A stretch of DNA of 7,149 bases from Sinorhizobium sp. (GCA_031178305.1 JAPSJG010000194.1:1-7149), one strand, 5' to 3'. Numbered from the stretch's first letter, positions 1-7,149 are shown. Made by a program: numbers and translations. Notes: a model not told the origin generated them from the letters alone.

Positions 1-104
1 CCGGACCCGAGCGCCCGCGCCACGACCGCCGTTACGCCGGGCCCCGGGATGGCCGCAGCGATGAAGAGGGCGCCGCTATAGGCGAGAAGGGTTGCGAGTG
101 TCAT
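1..104 (-). CDS. LysE-family translocator (5' end only)
   Basis: Only the first 34 codons lie in the window; the gene runs off the left edge. The visible N-terminus starts MTLATLLAYSGALF and is a hydrophobic first membrane segment, followed by the IPGPG motif (residues 19-23) typical of the start of LysE/RhtB-family inner-membrane exporters of amino acids and related small metabolites. The ATG at 104 is supported by an AGGAAG ribosome-binding site (111-116) six bases upstream. It lies on the same strand as the transporter/NIPSNAP operon, 112 nt downstream of it, so partial readthrough is possible. The substrate cannot be inferred from this fragment, and the family call rests on a short stretch. 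Confidence 0.72.
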   Translation of the reverse strand, partial: MTLATLLAYSGALFIAAAIPGPGVTAVVARALGS

Positions 105-216
105 GGGCTTCTTCCTAACAGCAAGCCCTGTTTAGCGCGCGCCGCCGAAAAGCAAAATGCCGACCGTGCGCATCGGCGATGTTTTTTGCGAAAAAGCCCG
201 TGTGGCTATCGCGTAC

Positions 217-522
217 TTATTCGAATACTGGGCGCATGAAGCTCCGCTCGTAGCTCACGATGCAGCGCGTCTCTTCGGCATAGCTGAAGGCCGCCTGGCA
301 ATCTGGATCCGCGGCCATCTTCTCCCGATAGGCTTCGTACGCGGCTAGCGATGGAAAACTGAAGAGCGCGAGCGCGATGTTGTTCGCTCCTTCATGCGGC
401 ATGAAGTAGCCGTGATGCTTGCCTCCGAGCCGATCGACCAGCGGAATCCAGAGCTTGGCGTAGTGCTCGAATTCCTTGAGCTTGTATGGATCGATGACGT
501 ATTTCAGGTAGCAGGTGATCAT
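217..522 (-). CDS. NIPSNAP family protein
   Basis: This is a 101-residue soluble protein beginning MITCYLKYVIDPYKL. It matches the small bacterial NIPSNAP proteins, which are single ferredoxin-like alpha/beta barrel domains that usually dimerise. Family hallmarks visible are the N-terminal strand with a conserved Tyr, the KLKEFEHYAKLWIPLVDRLG helix segment (residues 14-33), the HGYFMPHEG segment and the SFPSLAAYEAYR helix. The length is normal for a one-domain member. The start is fixed by GGAG (529-532) six bases upstream and by the ATGA overlap with the stop codon of the upstream transporter gene, which indicates translational coupling. An in-frame upstream extension to 801 would run through the transporter gene in another frame and is rejected. 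The biochemical role of these proteins is not well defined; co-transcription suggests a job tied to the transporter's substrate. Confidence 0.85.
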   Translation of the reverse strand: MITCYLKYVIDPYKLKEFEHYAKLWIPLVDRLGGKHHGYFMPHEGANNIALALFSFPSLAAYEAYREKMAADPDCQAAFSYAEETRCIVSYERSFMRPVFE

Positions 523-1433
523 GAGACACTCCGTTCGGTTTCGCGTTTGATAAGGGGGATCGACCGAAGGGTCCAGCCGAGATTGGTGCCGGCAGCGGCG
601 AGCAGGATCGCGGCCGAGCCGGCGATCTGCACCGGCTGCAGCGCGTGCCCGAAGGCAATCCGGTCGACGAGGATTGCGGCGATCGGGTAGATGAAGGAAA
701 GCGCTCCCGTGACATGGGTCGGCAGCTTCTGGATCGCGCCATAGAGCAGAATGTACATGATGCCGGTATGGACGACGCCGATGACGATCAGCAGCATCCA
801 CTGCGCTTCGTCCTGCGGCAGCGGGACGGCAAGCACGAAGGGCGCCAGCATCACGGTGCCTGTGATCACCTGTATCAGCGCGATCAGCTGCGGCGGTGTG
901 CCCTTGAGGAGCTTGGTGACGATCGCGGCAAGGGCATAGAAGAAGGCAGCTGCGAGCGCGAGCCCGATCCCGGCGAGATAATCGCTGGGCTCATACGCGC
1001 CGGCGGGCTTGGCGGAGACGATCGCGATCATTCCCGCAAAAGAAACTGAGAGCCAGAAGAGCTTGTTGCCGGTGATCCTCTCTCCGAGAAAAAAGGCGCC
1101 CAGTCCGAGCAGCATGAATGGTTGGGTGTTGTAGACCATCGTCGCGATCGAGATCGAAGCGCGCGGATAGGCGGCGAAGAGCAGCAGCCAATTGACGACG
1201 ATCGCGACGCCGCCAAGCGCCGACAGAGCCACAACCTTCATGCGCAGATGGCGGAAATCGACGAGGCCGAAAAGCGCTGCCACAAGGGCAAGCGTTGCCG
1301 CCCCGAAGACGCAGCGCCAGAAGACGACGCCGGTGACCGGTTGACCCGACATCAGCACGAACCATCCGATCGTTCCTGAAATCAGCATCGCCGCCGTCAT
1401 TTCCGCGCTTCCGCGACGCACATCCTTATCCAT
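519..1433 (-). CDS. EamA/DMT-superfamily transporter
   Basis: A polytopic inner-membrane protein of 304 residues, the usual size for the 10-TM drug/metabolite transporter family with two EamA repeats. Hydrophobic segments are spread throughout. The first repeat shows the FWRC motif after TM2 and the MVYNTQPFMLLGLGAFFLGERIT segment; the second shows LPTHVTGALSFIYPI followed by the last two helices. Such proteins commonly export amino acids or metabolites. I chose ATG 1433 (MDKDVRRG) because AAGGAG (1442-1447) lies eight bases before it. ATG 1439 would be only two bases from that site, and the furthest upstream ATG at 1505 would place a hydrophilic leader through the intergenic promoter region. 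It is first in an operon with the NIPSNAP gene (4-nt overlap) and divergent from an Lrp-type regulator, suggesting effector-controlled efflux. The substrate is unknown. Confidence 0.88.
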   Translation of the reverse strand: MDKDVRRGSAEMTAAMLISGTIGWFVLMSGQPVTGVVFWRCVFGAATLALVAALFGLVDFRHLRMKVVALSALGGVAIVVNWLLLFAAYPRASISIATMVYNTQPFMLLGLGAFFLGERITGNKLFWLSVSFAGMIAIVSAKPAGAYEPSDYLAGIGLALAAAFFYALAAIVTKLLKGTPPQLIALIQVITGTVMLAPFVLAVPLPQDEAQWMLLIVIGVVHTGIMYILLYGAIQKLPTHVTGALSFIYPIAAILVDRIAFGHALQPVQIAGSAAILLAAAGTNLGWTLRSIPLIKRETERSVS

Positions 1434-1566
1434 GGCCATTGCTCCTTCGTTCTGTCGCAACAATAGTGAGCCGCATGGCGGAACGATATGGACATTGAAA
1501 GGCAACTGTTGAACAATACCTAATAATCAGAGGAAGGATGGCAGTTCCTGCTAATCGGGTTTATTC
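1434..1566. promoter_or_regulatory. Divergent control region between transporter operon and lrp-like gene
   Basis: A 133-nt intergenic region must hold both divergent promoters. It is noticeably richer in A+T around 1492-1530 than the flanking genes. On the plus strand, TTGAAA (1495-1500) and CCTAAT (1519-1524) with an 18-nt spacer are a weak candidate promoter for the regulator. CAACTGTTG (1503-1511) is a short dyad, and ACAATA recurs at 1460-1465 and 1513-1518; these could belong to an Lrp-type operator. The ribosome-binding site of the transporter (1442-1447) lies inside this span. The region's role is a firm inference from gene layout; the individual sites are tentative. Confidence 0.4.
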
Positions 1567-2004
1567 ATGCTGGACGAACTTGACAGACGCATCCTCGAAA
1601 TTTTGGCCGCCAATGCCCGGGTTTCGCTGAAGGAACTCGCGCAGGAGGCGGGGCTCTCCTCGCCGAGCGCGGCCGAACGGCTGCGCAAGCTCGAAGAACG
1701 CGGCGTGCTCGACGGTTTCACCATCTCCGTCAATCCCGTCCGGCTCGGCTATCCGCTGCAGGCGGTCATCCGCGTCCGGCCGATGCCGGGCATGCTGCAC
1801 ATCGTCGAAAGGTTGATCCAGGAGACGCCGGAGATCGTCGAATGCGACAAGGTCACGGGTGACGACTGCTTCGTCGCCAAGATGCTGGTGCGCGACATGG
1901 CAGAACTCGACACCATCCTCGACCGCATCGCCGAGAAGGCGCAGACCAACACCTCCATCGTCAAGTCGACGCCGGTCAAGCGACGCCTGCCGCCGCTCAC
2001 TTAG
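1567..2004 (+). CDS. Lrp/AsnC family transcriptional regulator
   Basis: A 145-residue DNA-binding regulator of normal family length. The N-terminus MLDELDRRILEILAANARVSLKEL is the classic Lrp/AsnC opening. The winged helix-turn-helix occupies about residues 5-60, with the recognition helix at about 31-44 (LSSPSAAERLRKLE). After the linker, the RAM (ACT-like) effector-binding and oligomerisation domain spans about residues 65-140 and includes the TGDDCFVAKM turn at 97-106, near where amino-acid effectors bind in this family. ATG 1567 is the only good start: an in-frame stop occurs at 1552-1554 and no ATG lies between. The ribosome-binding site is poor, so translation may be modest. Divergence from the transporter-NIPSNAP operon makes that operon the likely target, together with autoregulation. 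Its 3' end overlaps dut by 8 nt on the opposite strand. Confidence 0.92.
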   Translation: MLDELDRRILEILAANARVSLKELAQEAGLSSPSAAERLRKLEERGVLDGFTISVNPVRLGYPLQAVIRVRPMPGMLHIVERLIQETPEIVECDKVTGDDCFVAKMLVRDMAELDTILDRIAEKAQTNTSIVKSTPVKRRLPPLT

Positions 2005-2467
2005 ATCCGGTCGAGCCGAAGCCGCCGGCGCCGCGTGCGGTCGCGCTGGCGCCGTCCGCCTCGCGCACGGTCACTTGGACCACCGGCGCGATCACCATCT
2101 GGGCGATGCGCATGCCGCGCTCGACCGTGAAATCCTCCTGGCCGAGATTGACGAGCAGCACCTTCACCTCGCCGCGATAATCGCTATCGATCGTGCCCGG
2201 TGTGTTGAGGCAGGTGATGCCGTGCTTGAAGGCGAGCCCGGAGCGCGGCCGCACTTGGCCCTCGTAGCCGGCAGGGATCTCGAAGATGAAGCCGGTCGGC
2301 ACCAGCGCCCTGCCGCCCGGCGGGATCGTCACCGGCGCCTCGGCCATTACAGCTGCGCGCAGGTCCATTCCGGCCGCGCCCGCCGTCTCATAGGACGGCA
2401 GGTCGAGGCCTTCTGCATGCGGCAGGCGGACGAGGGTGAGGGGAGGGTGGTTTTCGGGCGCGTTCAT
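1997..2467 (-). CDS. dut: Deoxyuridine 5'-triphosphate nucleotidohydrolase (dUTPase)
   Basis: Hydrolyses dUTP to dUMP and pyrophosphate in the cytosol, keeping uracil out of DNA and supplying dUMP for thymidylate synthesis. The 156-residue length fits the homotrimeric class. All five family motifs are present in order: GAAGMDLRA (30-38), RPRSGLA (73-79), NTPGTIDSDYRG (88-99) with catalytic Asp94 and substrate-stacking Tyr97, GMRIAQMVI (118-126), and the C-terminal glycine-rich RGAGGFGSTG (145-154) that closes over the substrate. The start at 2467 (MNAPENH) is favoured because GGCGGA (2474-2479) lies six bases upstream; ATG 2473 directly abuts that site and would add only two residues. It is transcribed divergently from prfC and converges on the lrp-like gene with an 8-nt overlap. 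Nothing suggests loss of function. Confidence 0.96.
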   Translation of the reverse strand: MNAPENHPPLTLVRLPHAEGLDLPSYETAGAAGMDLRAAVMAEAPVTIPPGGRALVPTGFIFEIPAGYEGQVRPRSGLAFKHGITCLNTPGTIDSDYRGEVKVLLVNLGQEDFTVERGMRIAQMVIAPVVQVTVREADGASATARGAGGFGSTGSK

Positions 2468-2562
2468 GGTCATTCCGCCATAAGCAGCATCGGTCTCCCG
2501 ACAGTCAATTGCATATTGGCCCTTGAACCTGTAAAGACGCCGCAACTCACAGGAACTCAATC
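2468..2562. promoter_or_regulatory. Divergent promoter region of dut and prfC
   Basis: These 95 bases separate two divergent genes and must contain both start regions. For prfC, TTGCAT (2509-2514) and TAAAGA (2532-2537) with a 17-nt spacer are a weak candidate. For dut, TTGACT on the minus strand (2508-2503) and GCTTAT (2485-2480) at 17 nt are a somewhat better match, but this would start transcription at about 2473, leaving almost no leader before ATG 2467 and no room for the GGCGGA site in the message. Either the true dut promoter lies further upstream, towards 2535, or the transcript is nearly leaderless. Both sites are read by eye only. Confidence 0.3.
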
Positions 2563-4146
<1,584 letters not shown>

Positions 4147-4167
4147 CTGATTCAGAGGCCTTTTCCT

Positions 4168-4852
4168 TCAGCAATCGAAGCGCGGCGCCGAGCGGTTCAG
4201 CATGGCGCTCCGCGGATTGACGGACCAGATCGCGCGGATGGCCGCATAGAGCTCGTCGATGAGCTGTCTACATCGGGCTCACCGACGTGCAGAGCTTCTG
4301 CGATGATCAACACACTTGCAGTCTCGTCTCGCACCGCCGAGTAGCCGCTCTGGCGGTTGGTCCAGCGCCGCGCATGCGCACGTCCGCTCGCGTCGGCGAA
4401 GATGACTTCCTGTAACTCGGGCAACTCCACTTCGCCGGCGAATGTCGTGTAGATTTCATCGCCGACGGCAGGTCGGACTTCAAGATCGCCGGTGATCCTC
4501 GCCAGATCGAAGACAGCGACCGGAATGGCATATGCAAGCGAATCGGCGTTGCAGAGGTCGATCATCGGATGAATTTTCGGCAGTGCTCCCTCCTTCCGGA
4601 ATCGCCTGAGAAGTGCCTCGGAAGCTGAGCGATATTGCGTCGGCTTGAGTCCCATGCGTGCGAAGCCGCGGCGCCAGGCCTGGATCTCCGGGAATTCGCT
4701 CTCCGGGCGTTCCGAAAGCCGTGCTCTCGCCACCGCCCCGAAATGCGCGACATGCTTCTCGACCGCGACGTCCTTGCAGATGCCCTCCGAAGGGCGCCTG
4801 CGGCGAGTTCCGGGAAATCGTTCCAGATGTCGCCTGAGTGGCGGAAATACAT
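4168..4852 (-). pseudogene. B3/4-domain protein (PheRS-beta-like, COG3382 type), two frameshifts
   Basis: Stand-alone B3/4 proteins resemble the editing-site-containing B3/B4 domain of phenylalanyl-tRNA synthetase beta chain; some relatives act on mischarged tRNA or bind RNA, but this member's role is unknown. Three frames join into one protein. Frame one starts at ATG 4852 (MYFRHSGDIWNDFPELAAGAL). After about 4788 the continuation is EGICKDVAVEKHVAHFGAV and the central B3/4 core (MGLKPTQYRSASEALLRR, LPKIHPMIDLCNADSLAYAIPV, SGYSAVRDETASVLIIAEAL). After about 4264 the third frame reads LIDELYAAIRAIWSVNPRSA and stops at 4168-4170. The total of 685 nt plus two missing bases gives 228 codons and a stop. 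A GTG at 4733 could start a 178-residue in-frame product lacking the N-terminus and carrying a wrong tail, ending at 4197. The ATG has a poor ribosome-binding site. Genuine decay and base-call errors cannot be separated here. Confidence 0.8.
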
Positions 4853-4994
4853 GAGGTCACACTCTTTTACAGGTTGGTTGAGGGCTCGACCGCATCAGAC
4901 TTTGCGTGCCCGACGTTTGGGAGATTGGTCGCGCGAAGGCTGAGCCCCAACACGGCCAGGAGCAAATTATGCGTTGTTCCTTCCACCGGAGCGC
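4853..4994. other. Gene-free flank between B3/4 pseudogene and palindromic repeat
   Basis: First part of the 407-nt stretch (4853-5259) with no convincing gene. It should contain the promoter of the minus-strand B3/4 gene, but I see no good -35/-10 pair. A minus-strand frame stays open through it and into the repeat (ending at 4867, reading NLLLAVLGLSLRATNLPNVG), but it has no start or ribosome-binding site of its own. The 12 bases at 4969-4980, read on the minus strand, resemble the ribosome-binding and start region of the SDR gene at 5250-5261 (11 of 12). This flank may therefore be part of the same repeat family as the element to its right. Confidence 0.4.
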
Positions 4995-5236
4995 GGCTAG
5001 AACCTTCCTGGTTAAATGGAGACAATTCTGTTGGCTCCAGCGGAGCGGAATGTTTGCTCGGCTGGCGCGCGGCGTAGCCCAAGCATACGTCCAATCCAGC
5101 CGAGCAAACAGGCCGCCCCGCTTCAGCCAACCCGAAGGGCCGGGCATCTTTCCGCCAGGATCAGAGGCGATCGCCTCTGCCCTGACGAAACCTGCTCCGG
5201 CAGAACGTTTCCATTTAACCAGGAAAGGCTCTAGCC
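4995..5236. repeat. Mosaic palindromic intergenic element (rhizobial RIME-like)
   Basis: A 242-bp nested inverted repeat. The outer arms 4995-5030 and 5201-5236 match in inverted orientation at 32 of 37 aligned columns, with a 16-bp perfect core (5005-5020 against 5210-5225). The inner arms 5031-5065 and 5096-5130 match at 30 of 35 positions, with a 15-bp perfect core (5051-5065 against 5096-5110) around a 30-nt loop. The left arm is thus continuous over 71 nt, while the right arm is split by an extra 70-nt segment (5131-5200) with its own hairpin. Mosaics of palindromes between genes are known in rhizobia as RIME and related elements; assignment to one is from general resemblance, not a search. 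There is no transposase and no obvious target-site duplication. It lies between the B3/4 pseudogene and the SDR gene. Confidence 0.8.
5150..5190. repeat. Hairpin with 18-bp perfect palindrome
   Basis: CAGAGGCGATCGCCTCTG at 5162-5179 is its own reverse complement. Outside a small bulge (5160-5161 against 5180) the pairing continues: CAGG 5156-5159 with CCTG 5181-5184, then, after single mismatches, 5153-5154 with 5186-5187 and 5150-5151 with 5189-5190. The whole is a hairpin of about 17 base pairs. It sits in the 70-nt segment that interrupts the right arm of the larger inverted repeat. There is no U-tract, so it is not a standard intrinsic terminator. Confidence 0.85.
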
Positions 5237-5259
5237 TTAAGAAAAACGAGGAGCAACGC

Positions 5260-6243
5260 ATGACGGTTCTGGTGACCGGAAGCGCTGGCCATCTGGGCGA
5301 GGCGTTGATGCGGGTGTTGCGCGGGGCCGGGCGTGACGCGCGCGGCATCGACATCAAGCCTTCCGACCATACTGATCGCGTCGGATCGATCACCGATCCG
5401 GCTTTCGTCCGCCACGCGCTCAAGCATGTGCGTGCCGTCGTCCATGCGGCGACGCTGCACAAGCCGCATGTCGCGACCCATGGCTATTCCGAATTCGTCG
5501 ACACCAACATCAGCGGTACGCTCAATCTGCTCGAAGCGGCATCGGAGGAGGGCGTCGGCGCCTTCGTCTTTACCAGCTCCACGAGCGCCTTCGGCTCGGC
5601 CCTGACGCCGGCACCCGGCGAGCCGGCGGCCTGGATCACCGAGGAAGTGACGCCCATTCCGCGCAATATCTACGGCGTCAGCAAGGTCGCAGCCGAAGGG
5701 CTGTGCGAGCTCTTCGCCCGCCGGCACGGGCTACCCATCCTTATTCTCCGCACCTCGCGTTTCTTTCCCGAGGCGGACGACGATGCCAACGTCCGCAGCC
5801 GTTATGAAATCGCCAATGTGCAAGCGAATGAGCTGCTCTATCGCCGGGCCGACATCGAGGACGTGGTGAGCGCGCATCTCGCGGCGCTCGAGAGAGCGAA
5901 GGAGAGCCGCTTCGGCCGCTATATCGTCTCCGCACCGACGCCATTTACACGTGACGATCTCGCCGAGTTGCGCGCCGATGCCCCATCTGTCGTACTGCGT
6001 CATTTCCCTGAGTGCGAGGCGCTTTTTGCCGCGCGTGGCTGGCAACTCTTCCCGACGATCGACCGGGTCTATGTGAGCGCAAGTGCGATGGCGTCGCTCG
6101 GCTGGCGGCCGAAATACGATTTCCGCCACGTGCTGAGATCTCTGCGCAACGGCGAGGACTTCCTCAGCTCGCTTGCACGCGAGATCGGTTCCAAGGGCTA
6201 CCACGATACAGTCTTTGCGGACGGACCCTATCCGATCGCTTAG
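5260..6243 (+). CDS. Extended SDR, NAD-dependent epimerase/dehydratase family protein
   Basis: A 327-residue Rossmann-fold oxidoreductase or epimerase of ordinary length for extended SDRs. The N-terminal beta strand MTVLVTG runs into the GSAGHLG cofactor loop (7-13). Asp31 at the end of the second strand favours NAD over NADP. The HAATLHKPH segment, the active-site region TSSTSAFG (catalytic Ser at about 107) and YGVSK (Tyr138, Lys142) complete the catalytic set. The C-terminal half (about residues 165-327) is the variable substrate domain, so the substrate (nucleotide sugar or other) cannot be named. The start at 5260 is set by GAGGAG (5248-5253) six bases upstream and by the Rossmann start; the frame stays open back to 4906, but that part is repeat sequence. 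Its upstream region is the palindromic element, so its promoter must lie in or next to that element. It converges on the GFA gene with a 6-nt gap. Confidence 0.9.
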   Translation: MTVLVTGSAGHLGEALMRVLRGAGRDARGIDIKPSDHTDRVGSITDPAFVRHALKHVRAVVHAATLHKPHVATHGYSEFVDTNISGTLNLLEAASEEGVGAFVFTSSTSAFGSALTPAPGEPAAWITEEVTPIPRNIYGVSKVAAEGLCELFARRHGLPILILRTSRFFPEADDDANVRSRYEIANVQANELLYRRADIEDVVSAHLAALERAKESRFGRYIVSAPTPFTRDDLAELRADAPSVVLRHFPECEALFAARGWQLFPTIDRVYVSASAMASLGWRPKYDFRHVLRSLRNGEDFLSSLAREIGSKGYHDTVFADGPYPIA

Positions 6244-6249
6244 GTCCGG

Positions 6250-6654
6250 CTATTCCCGCGGTCGTCCGGGCAACCCGGCGACGTCTCCGATCCATGGCAG
6301 GGCTGAGGAGCACCAGATTTGCGTCCGCGGCTTGAGCTCGCGCCGCTGGTTGATCGTACCGAGCCGGATCCCGACCTCCTTGGCATCCTCGTCCGTTCCG
6401 GTCGTATAGATCGGGGAGCCGCATTGCGGGCAGAAGTACTGCAGGCGCTTTCGCCCGTTATCCGCGATCTTGATGTAGAGCTTCGGGTCCCCGCCCGTCA
6501 GCCGGAAGGAGGTGCTCTGCGTGCTCGCGCTCACGCGATAGGCCGCCCCCGTCAGTCGCTGACAGTCGGTGCAATGGCAGATTGCAATGTGTTCGGGATC
6601 GATTTCCGCTTCGTAAGTCACGAAGCCGCAATGGCACTCGCCTTCGATATGCAT
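6250..6654 (-). CDS. GFA family (glutathione-dependent formaldehyde-activating enzyme-like) zinc protein
   Basis: A 134-residue protein with the zinc-binding cysteine pattern of the GFA/CENP-V fold: CHC (Cys7, Cys9), CHCTDC (Cys26, Cys28, Cys31) and CPQC (Cys75, Cys78), with the usual CGSPIY after the last pair. The founding member, Gfa of Paracoccus, was described as adding glutathione to formaldehyde, but most paralogues, including this one, have no known substrate, so the name should not be read as a proven activity. I chose ATG 6654 (MHIEGECHCG) because GGAG (6663-6666) lies eight bases upstream and family members normally begin just before the first CxC. ATG 6705 would add 17 residues with a weaker ribosome-binding site. 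It lies 75 nt downstream of iolB on the same strand and could be read through from it. Confidence 0.9.
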   Translation of the reverse strand: MHIEGECHCGFVTYEAEIDPEHIAICHCTDCQRLTGAAYRVSASTQSTSFRLTGGDPKLYIKIADNGRKRLQYFCPQCGSPIYTTGTDEDAKEVGIRLGTINQRRELKPRTQIWCSSALPWIGDVAGLPGRPRE

Positions 6655-6729
6655 TCCGAACGCTCCATTGTTCCCCGGAGAGGAATGATAGAGCGCCGTT
6701 CTCATTCGTCCATAGAGCGTCCTACGGGT

Positions 6730-7149
6730 TTAAACGCCGGTGAACAGCCATTCGTGTTCCTTGGCGTTGTGGAACTTCCAGATCCGCTTCGGCCCGGCCA
6801 TGACATTGAGGTAGTACGAGTCATAGCCATGGACTGCGGCGACCGGGTGGTAACCCTTCGGAACGAGCGTCACGTCGCCGTCTTCCACCGCCATGGTCTC
6901 GTCGAGCGAGCGGTCGTCCGTATAGACGCGCTGCATGGCGAAGCCCTGCGGCGGGTTTATGCGATGGTAATAGGTTTCCTCGAGGTAGCTTTCGGCCGGC
7001 AGATTGTCCTGGTCGTGCTTGTGCGGCGGATAGGAGGAGGTGTGCCCGCCGGGCGTGATCACCTCGACGACGAGCAGCGACTGCGCCGAGCCGTCGTCTT
7101 CCGGCATGATGTTGGTGACGTAGCGGGTGTTGGTGCCCTTGCCGCGGGT
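6730..7149 (-). CDS. iolB: 5-deoxy-glucuronate isomerase, 3' half
   Basis: IolB converts 5-deoxy-glucuronate to 5-dehydro-2-deoxy-D-gluconate in myo-inositol catabolism, in the cytosol. The frame is open to the right edge; the 139 visible residues are about half of the usual length near 265. The start visible at 7107 is internal, because the frame continues upstream as RGKGTNTRYVTNI without a break. Family signatures present are the cupin metal site PPHKHDQ with a following Glu in YLEETYYH, LVPKGYHPV with a further His, and the C-terminal GYDSYYLNVMAGPKR and WLF end. The 5' part, and probably other iol genes, should lie beyond position 7149. No clear terminator follows the stop codon, so the downstream GFA gene may share the transcript. 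Confidence 0.95.
   Translation of the reverse strand, partial: TRGKGTNTRYVTNIMPEDDGSAQSLLVVEVITPGGHTSSYPPHKHDQDNLPAESYLEETYYHRINPPQGFAMQRVYTDDRSLDETMAVEDGDVTLVPKGYHPVAAVHGYDSYYLNVMAGPKRIWKFHNAKEHEWLFTGV

Noticed and set aside
190..207. Possible intrinsic terminator for the transporter-NIPSNAP operon (minus strand AGCC/GGCT hairpin followed by a short T-run)
   Set aside because: The stem is only four base pairs and the T-run is about five bases, too weak to call.
157..348. 63-residue plus-strand open frame
   Set aside because: It overlaps the NIPSNAP gene antisense, has no domain, and its composition is what the opposite strand of a coding gene gives.
523..801. Upstream extension of the NIPSNAP frame to 801
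   Set aside because: The added residues are an out-of-frame reading of the transporter gene. The ATG at 522 has a good ribosome-binding site and the ATGA overlap.
4147..4167. Possible bidirectional terminator between prfC and the B3/4 pseudogene
   Set aside because: Only 21 nt, with AGGCCT as the sole dyad and no proper stem or T-run.
5166..5175. GGCGATCGCC core resembling the cyanobacterial HIP1 octamer GCGATCGC
   Set aside because: Only one occurrence, inside a larger palindrome; the rest of the window is rhizobial in character, so HIP1 is not meaningful here.
4857..5462. Long open frames on both strands through the intergenic repeat (minus 4857-5462 and 4867-5130; plus extension from 4906 into the SDR gene)
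   Set aside because: They run through inverted-repeat sequence or through the SDR gene in the wrong frame, have no ribosome-binding site at a sensible start, and show no recognisable domain. The open frames are explained by high GC and the repeat.

Overview
The window looks like chromosomal DNA from an alphaproteobacterium of the Rhizobiaceae, most probably Sinorhizobium/Ensifer. This is inferred from high GC, strong G/C preference at third codon positions, protein sequences of rhizobial character, an inositol-catabolism gene (iolB), and a mosaic palindromic intergenic repeat of the kind known from rhizobia. No database search was possible, so the genus is a judgement.

Layout, left to right. 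Positions 1-104 hold the 5' end of a LysE-family exporter gene on the minus strand. Positions 217-1433 hold a two-gene minus-strand operon: an EamA/DMT-type membrane transporter followed by a small NIPSNAP-family protein, joined by a 4-nt ATGA overlap. An Lrp/AsnC regulator is divergent from it (1567-2004) and is its natural candidate regulator. The regulator's 3' end overlaps by 8 nt, tail to tail, with dut (dUTPase, minus strand, 1997-2467). dut is divergent from prfC (peptide chain release factor 3, plus strand, 2563-4146).

Next comes a broken minus-strand gene for a stand-alone B3/4-domain (PheRS-beta-like) protein (4168-4852). The reading frame is interrupted by two single-base losses, and the three frame pieces join into one protein of about 228 residues. 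Upstream of it is a 407-nt gene-free stretch (4853-5259) dominated by a nested inverted repeat (4995-5236). Its left arm is continuous. Its right arm is split by a 70-nt segment that carries an 18-bp perfect palindrome. The repeat ends 23 nt before an extended SDR (NAD-dependent epimerase/dehydratase-like) gene on the plus strand (5260-6243).

The right end carries a GFA-family zinc protein (minus, 6250-6654) and the 3' half of iolB (minus, 6730 to the window edge), which encodes 5-deoxy-glucuronate isomerase of myo-inositol catabolism.

Most of the window is ordinary housekeeping and metabolic sequence, and I see no defence system, CRISPR array, transposase or phage gene. The parts worth a second look are the mosaic palindromic element, the double-frameshift B3/4 gene beside it, and the Lrp-transporter-NIPSNAP module.
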